DNA from: Chloroflexota bacterium
GTDB taxonomy: Bacteria; Chloroflexota; Anaerolineae; Promineifilales; Promineifilaceae
Length of the DNA stretch: 5,513 bases
Assembly (NCBI GenBank): GCA_024223125.1
Contig: JAAEOP010001078.1
Location: 1 to 5,513, forward strand
Reading direction: 5' to 3'
This document shows, in pieces, positions 4,650 to 5,513 of the stretch. Numbering within the stretch: the stretch's first letter is position 1; each line of letters opens with the position of its first letter. The notes beneath the pieces were generated by a model. The model saw only the letters and a list, made by a program, of their open reading frames with translations. It was not told the origin of the DNA and searched no databases. The position numbers were made by a program, and so were the translations under genes.

Positions 4650-5402
4650 ATGAAAACGAAAATGTACAAATTTTTGGCAATCGCAAAACAGTTAATGTTT
4701 GCCGTAATGCTTCTGTTTGTCCTTGTGTTTGGCTGGAAACAAAGCCAGGCCGGCCCAAGGGTCCAATCAGGCCCGACTCTAAATGTCAGCCCCGGCTCTG
4801 GCCTTGCCGGCAGTACGGTGACGTTGACCGGCAGCGGCTATATCCCCGGTGGGTATGATGGCACGCTTCGCTGGGACGGAGCGGATAGAGCAATCTTCCC
4901 GATCCCGGATGGCGGTTCATTTTCAATTTCTTTTACCATTCCCGCCAGCGCCTCATTAGGGGTGCATACAATCACCGCCTGTTCGGGCTCGCCCTGCTTT
5001 ACCGGTGAGTTTGAACAGTTGGCTAGTGCTTCATTTGAAGTGACCCCCCAAGTCCCAGCCATTGAAGCGGATGTCTTCTATGGTACAGAGGGGCAGGTTC
5101 CAATCCAAATTGCGCTCGACGAGATCGGCGTCCTGGCGCAGGAAGGCATTTCAACCCAGGAAATTCAAAACGTCCTGGGACAGAAATATGGGCTTCAGCT
5201 TGGGGATGAGTATCCCCGGGGTATTTTGCGATTTAAGCTGGCCAACGCTCAACCGCGAGACGATCTGGTTAATTTAACAAGAACCATTCTGGCCAATGAC
5301 AATAGCCTGGTAGCGCAGGCCGGTCTGGTGCTGCCGCCGCTTGGCCTGGAGCCGGTGGCAATCACCAGCGATCAGTTCATTGTTCAATTCAATCCCATGT
5401 AA
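4650..5402 (+). CDS. Exported protein with IPT/TIG-like Ig domain and subtilase-prodomain-like domain
   Basis: The 250-residue product has a Sec signal peptide: basic start (Lys2, Lys4, Lys7), hydrophobic ~15-28, likely cleavage after Ala34 (SQA). Residues ~43-132 look like an IPT/TIG-type Ig domain (LNVSPGSGLAGSTVTLTGSG, a Trp-Asp-Gly turn, then SLGVHTITA), with Cys111 and Cys116 as a possible disulphide. Residues ~154-229 resemble the N-terminal prodomain of S8 (subtilisin-type) proteases of the fervidolysin kind: a strand, a helix with EIQNVLGQKYGL, a strand YPRGILRFKL, then helix and strand. Residues 237-248 (AITSDQFIVQFN) look like the first strand of a second such domain, where the protein stops. 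No protease domain is present. It lacks the LP tail of three neighbours. AAAGGA (4637-4642) is 7 nt before the ATG. It might be an inhibitor-like or chaperone-like protein for a protease encoded elsewhere, or a truncated remnant. Confidence 0.78.
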   Translation: MKTKMYKFLAIAKQLMFAVMLLFVLVFGWKQSQAGPRVQSGPTLNVSPGSGLAGSTVTLTGSGYIPGGYDGTLRWDGADRAIFPIPDGGSFSISFTIPASASLGVHTITACSGSPCFTGEFEQLASASFEVTPQVPAIEADVFYGTEGQVPIQIALDEIGVLAQEGISTQEIQNVLGQKYGLQLGDEYPRGILRFKLANAQPRDDLVNLTRTILANDNSLVAQAGLVLPPLGLEPVAITSDQFIVQFNPM

Positions 5403-5513
5403 TGTTGAGAGAGCAAAATAGGCGTCATTCACGTTGAAAAAGTCGATTCCGCAACTCAGGAGCCTTGAGGGGATAAAGAGGTCGATGAGGGGTTAAGCTA
5501 AATTGGAAAACCA
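5403..5513. other. Non-coding 3' flank
   Basis: All three plus-strand frames close soon after the stop at 5402, and no credible start with a ribosome binding site appears before the window ends. A weak hairpin, CTCAGG-AGC-CTTGAG (5455-5469, one G-T pair), has no following T-run, so I do not call a terminator. The operon may continue past the window. Confidence 0.5.

Noticed and set aside
5422..5429. GCGTCATT, also found inside the left arm of the inverted repeat.
   Set aside because: An eight-base match without flanking similarity is expected by chance in a window of this size.

Overview
The window looks like a piece of a bacterial chromosome, most likely from the phylum Chloroflexota (Anaerolineae/Caldilineae-like). 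I base this on three proteins that end in a short tag of the type [VI]-[FY]-L-P-x-[IV]-x-K. From memory, very similar tails (for example VYLPLVxR) are common on exported proteins of that phylum. The assignment is an inference; no ribosomal or other marker gene is present.

Layout. Positions 1-174 are a control region lying between two apparently divergent gene starts. It holds a broken inverted duplication: the first ~60 bases, read on the minus strand, resemble the leader and first codons of the plus-strand gene at 175. Each side carries its own copy of an 18-bp sequence containing the palindrome CACTA-N4-TAGTG. From 175 to 5402 six genes follow on the plus strand with gaps of 33, 1, 38, 60 and 71 nt and no visible intrinsic terminator, so they may form one operon. 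They encode: (1) a Sec-type exported or membrane-anchored protein with the C-terminal tag; (2) a 77-residue protein that is little more than a Tat signal peptide, a short Ser/Tyr/Gln/Pro linker and the tag; (3) a 460-residue right-handed beta-helix protein (Pectate_lyase_3 type, with phage-tail-spike-like ends) with no signal peptide, starting one base after gene 2; (4) a signal-peptide-bearing seven-repeat FG-GAP beta-propeller with a Glu/Pro linker and the tag; (5) a B-box-like zinc-finger membrane protein with about four helices; (6) an exported protein with an IPT/TIG-like Ig domain and a subtilase-prodomain-like domain. The last 111 bases hold no gene.

Taken together this reads as a cell-surface or secreted-protein locus: four of six products carry export signals and three share the same tail. 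The most interesting ideas are that the tail is an uncatalogued sorting or anchoring signal, and that the tiny Tat protein escorts the signal-less beta-helix protein out of the cell. Both are inferences. Gene 1 is visibly more AT-rich than genes 3 and 4 (about 40% versus 62% GC in single 60-base lines that I counted), so the left end may have a different history.
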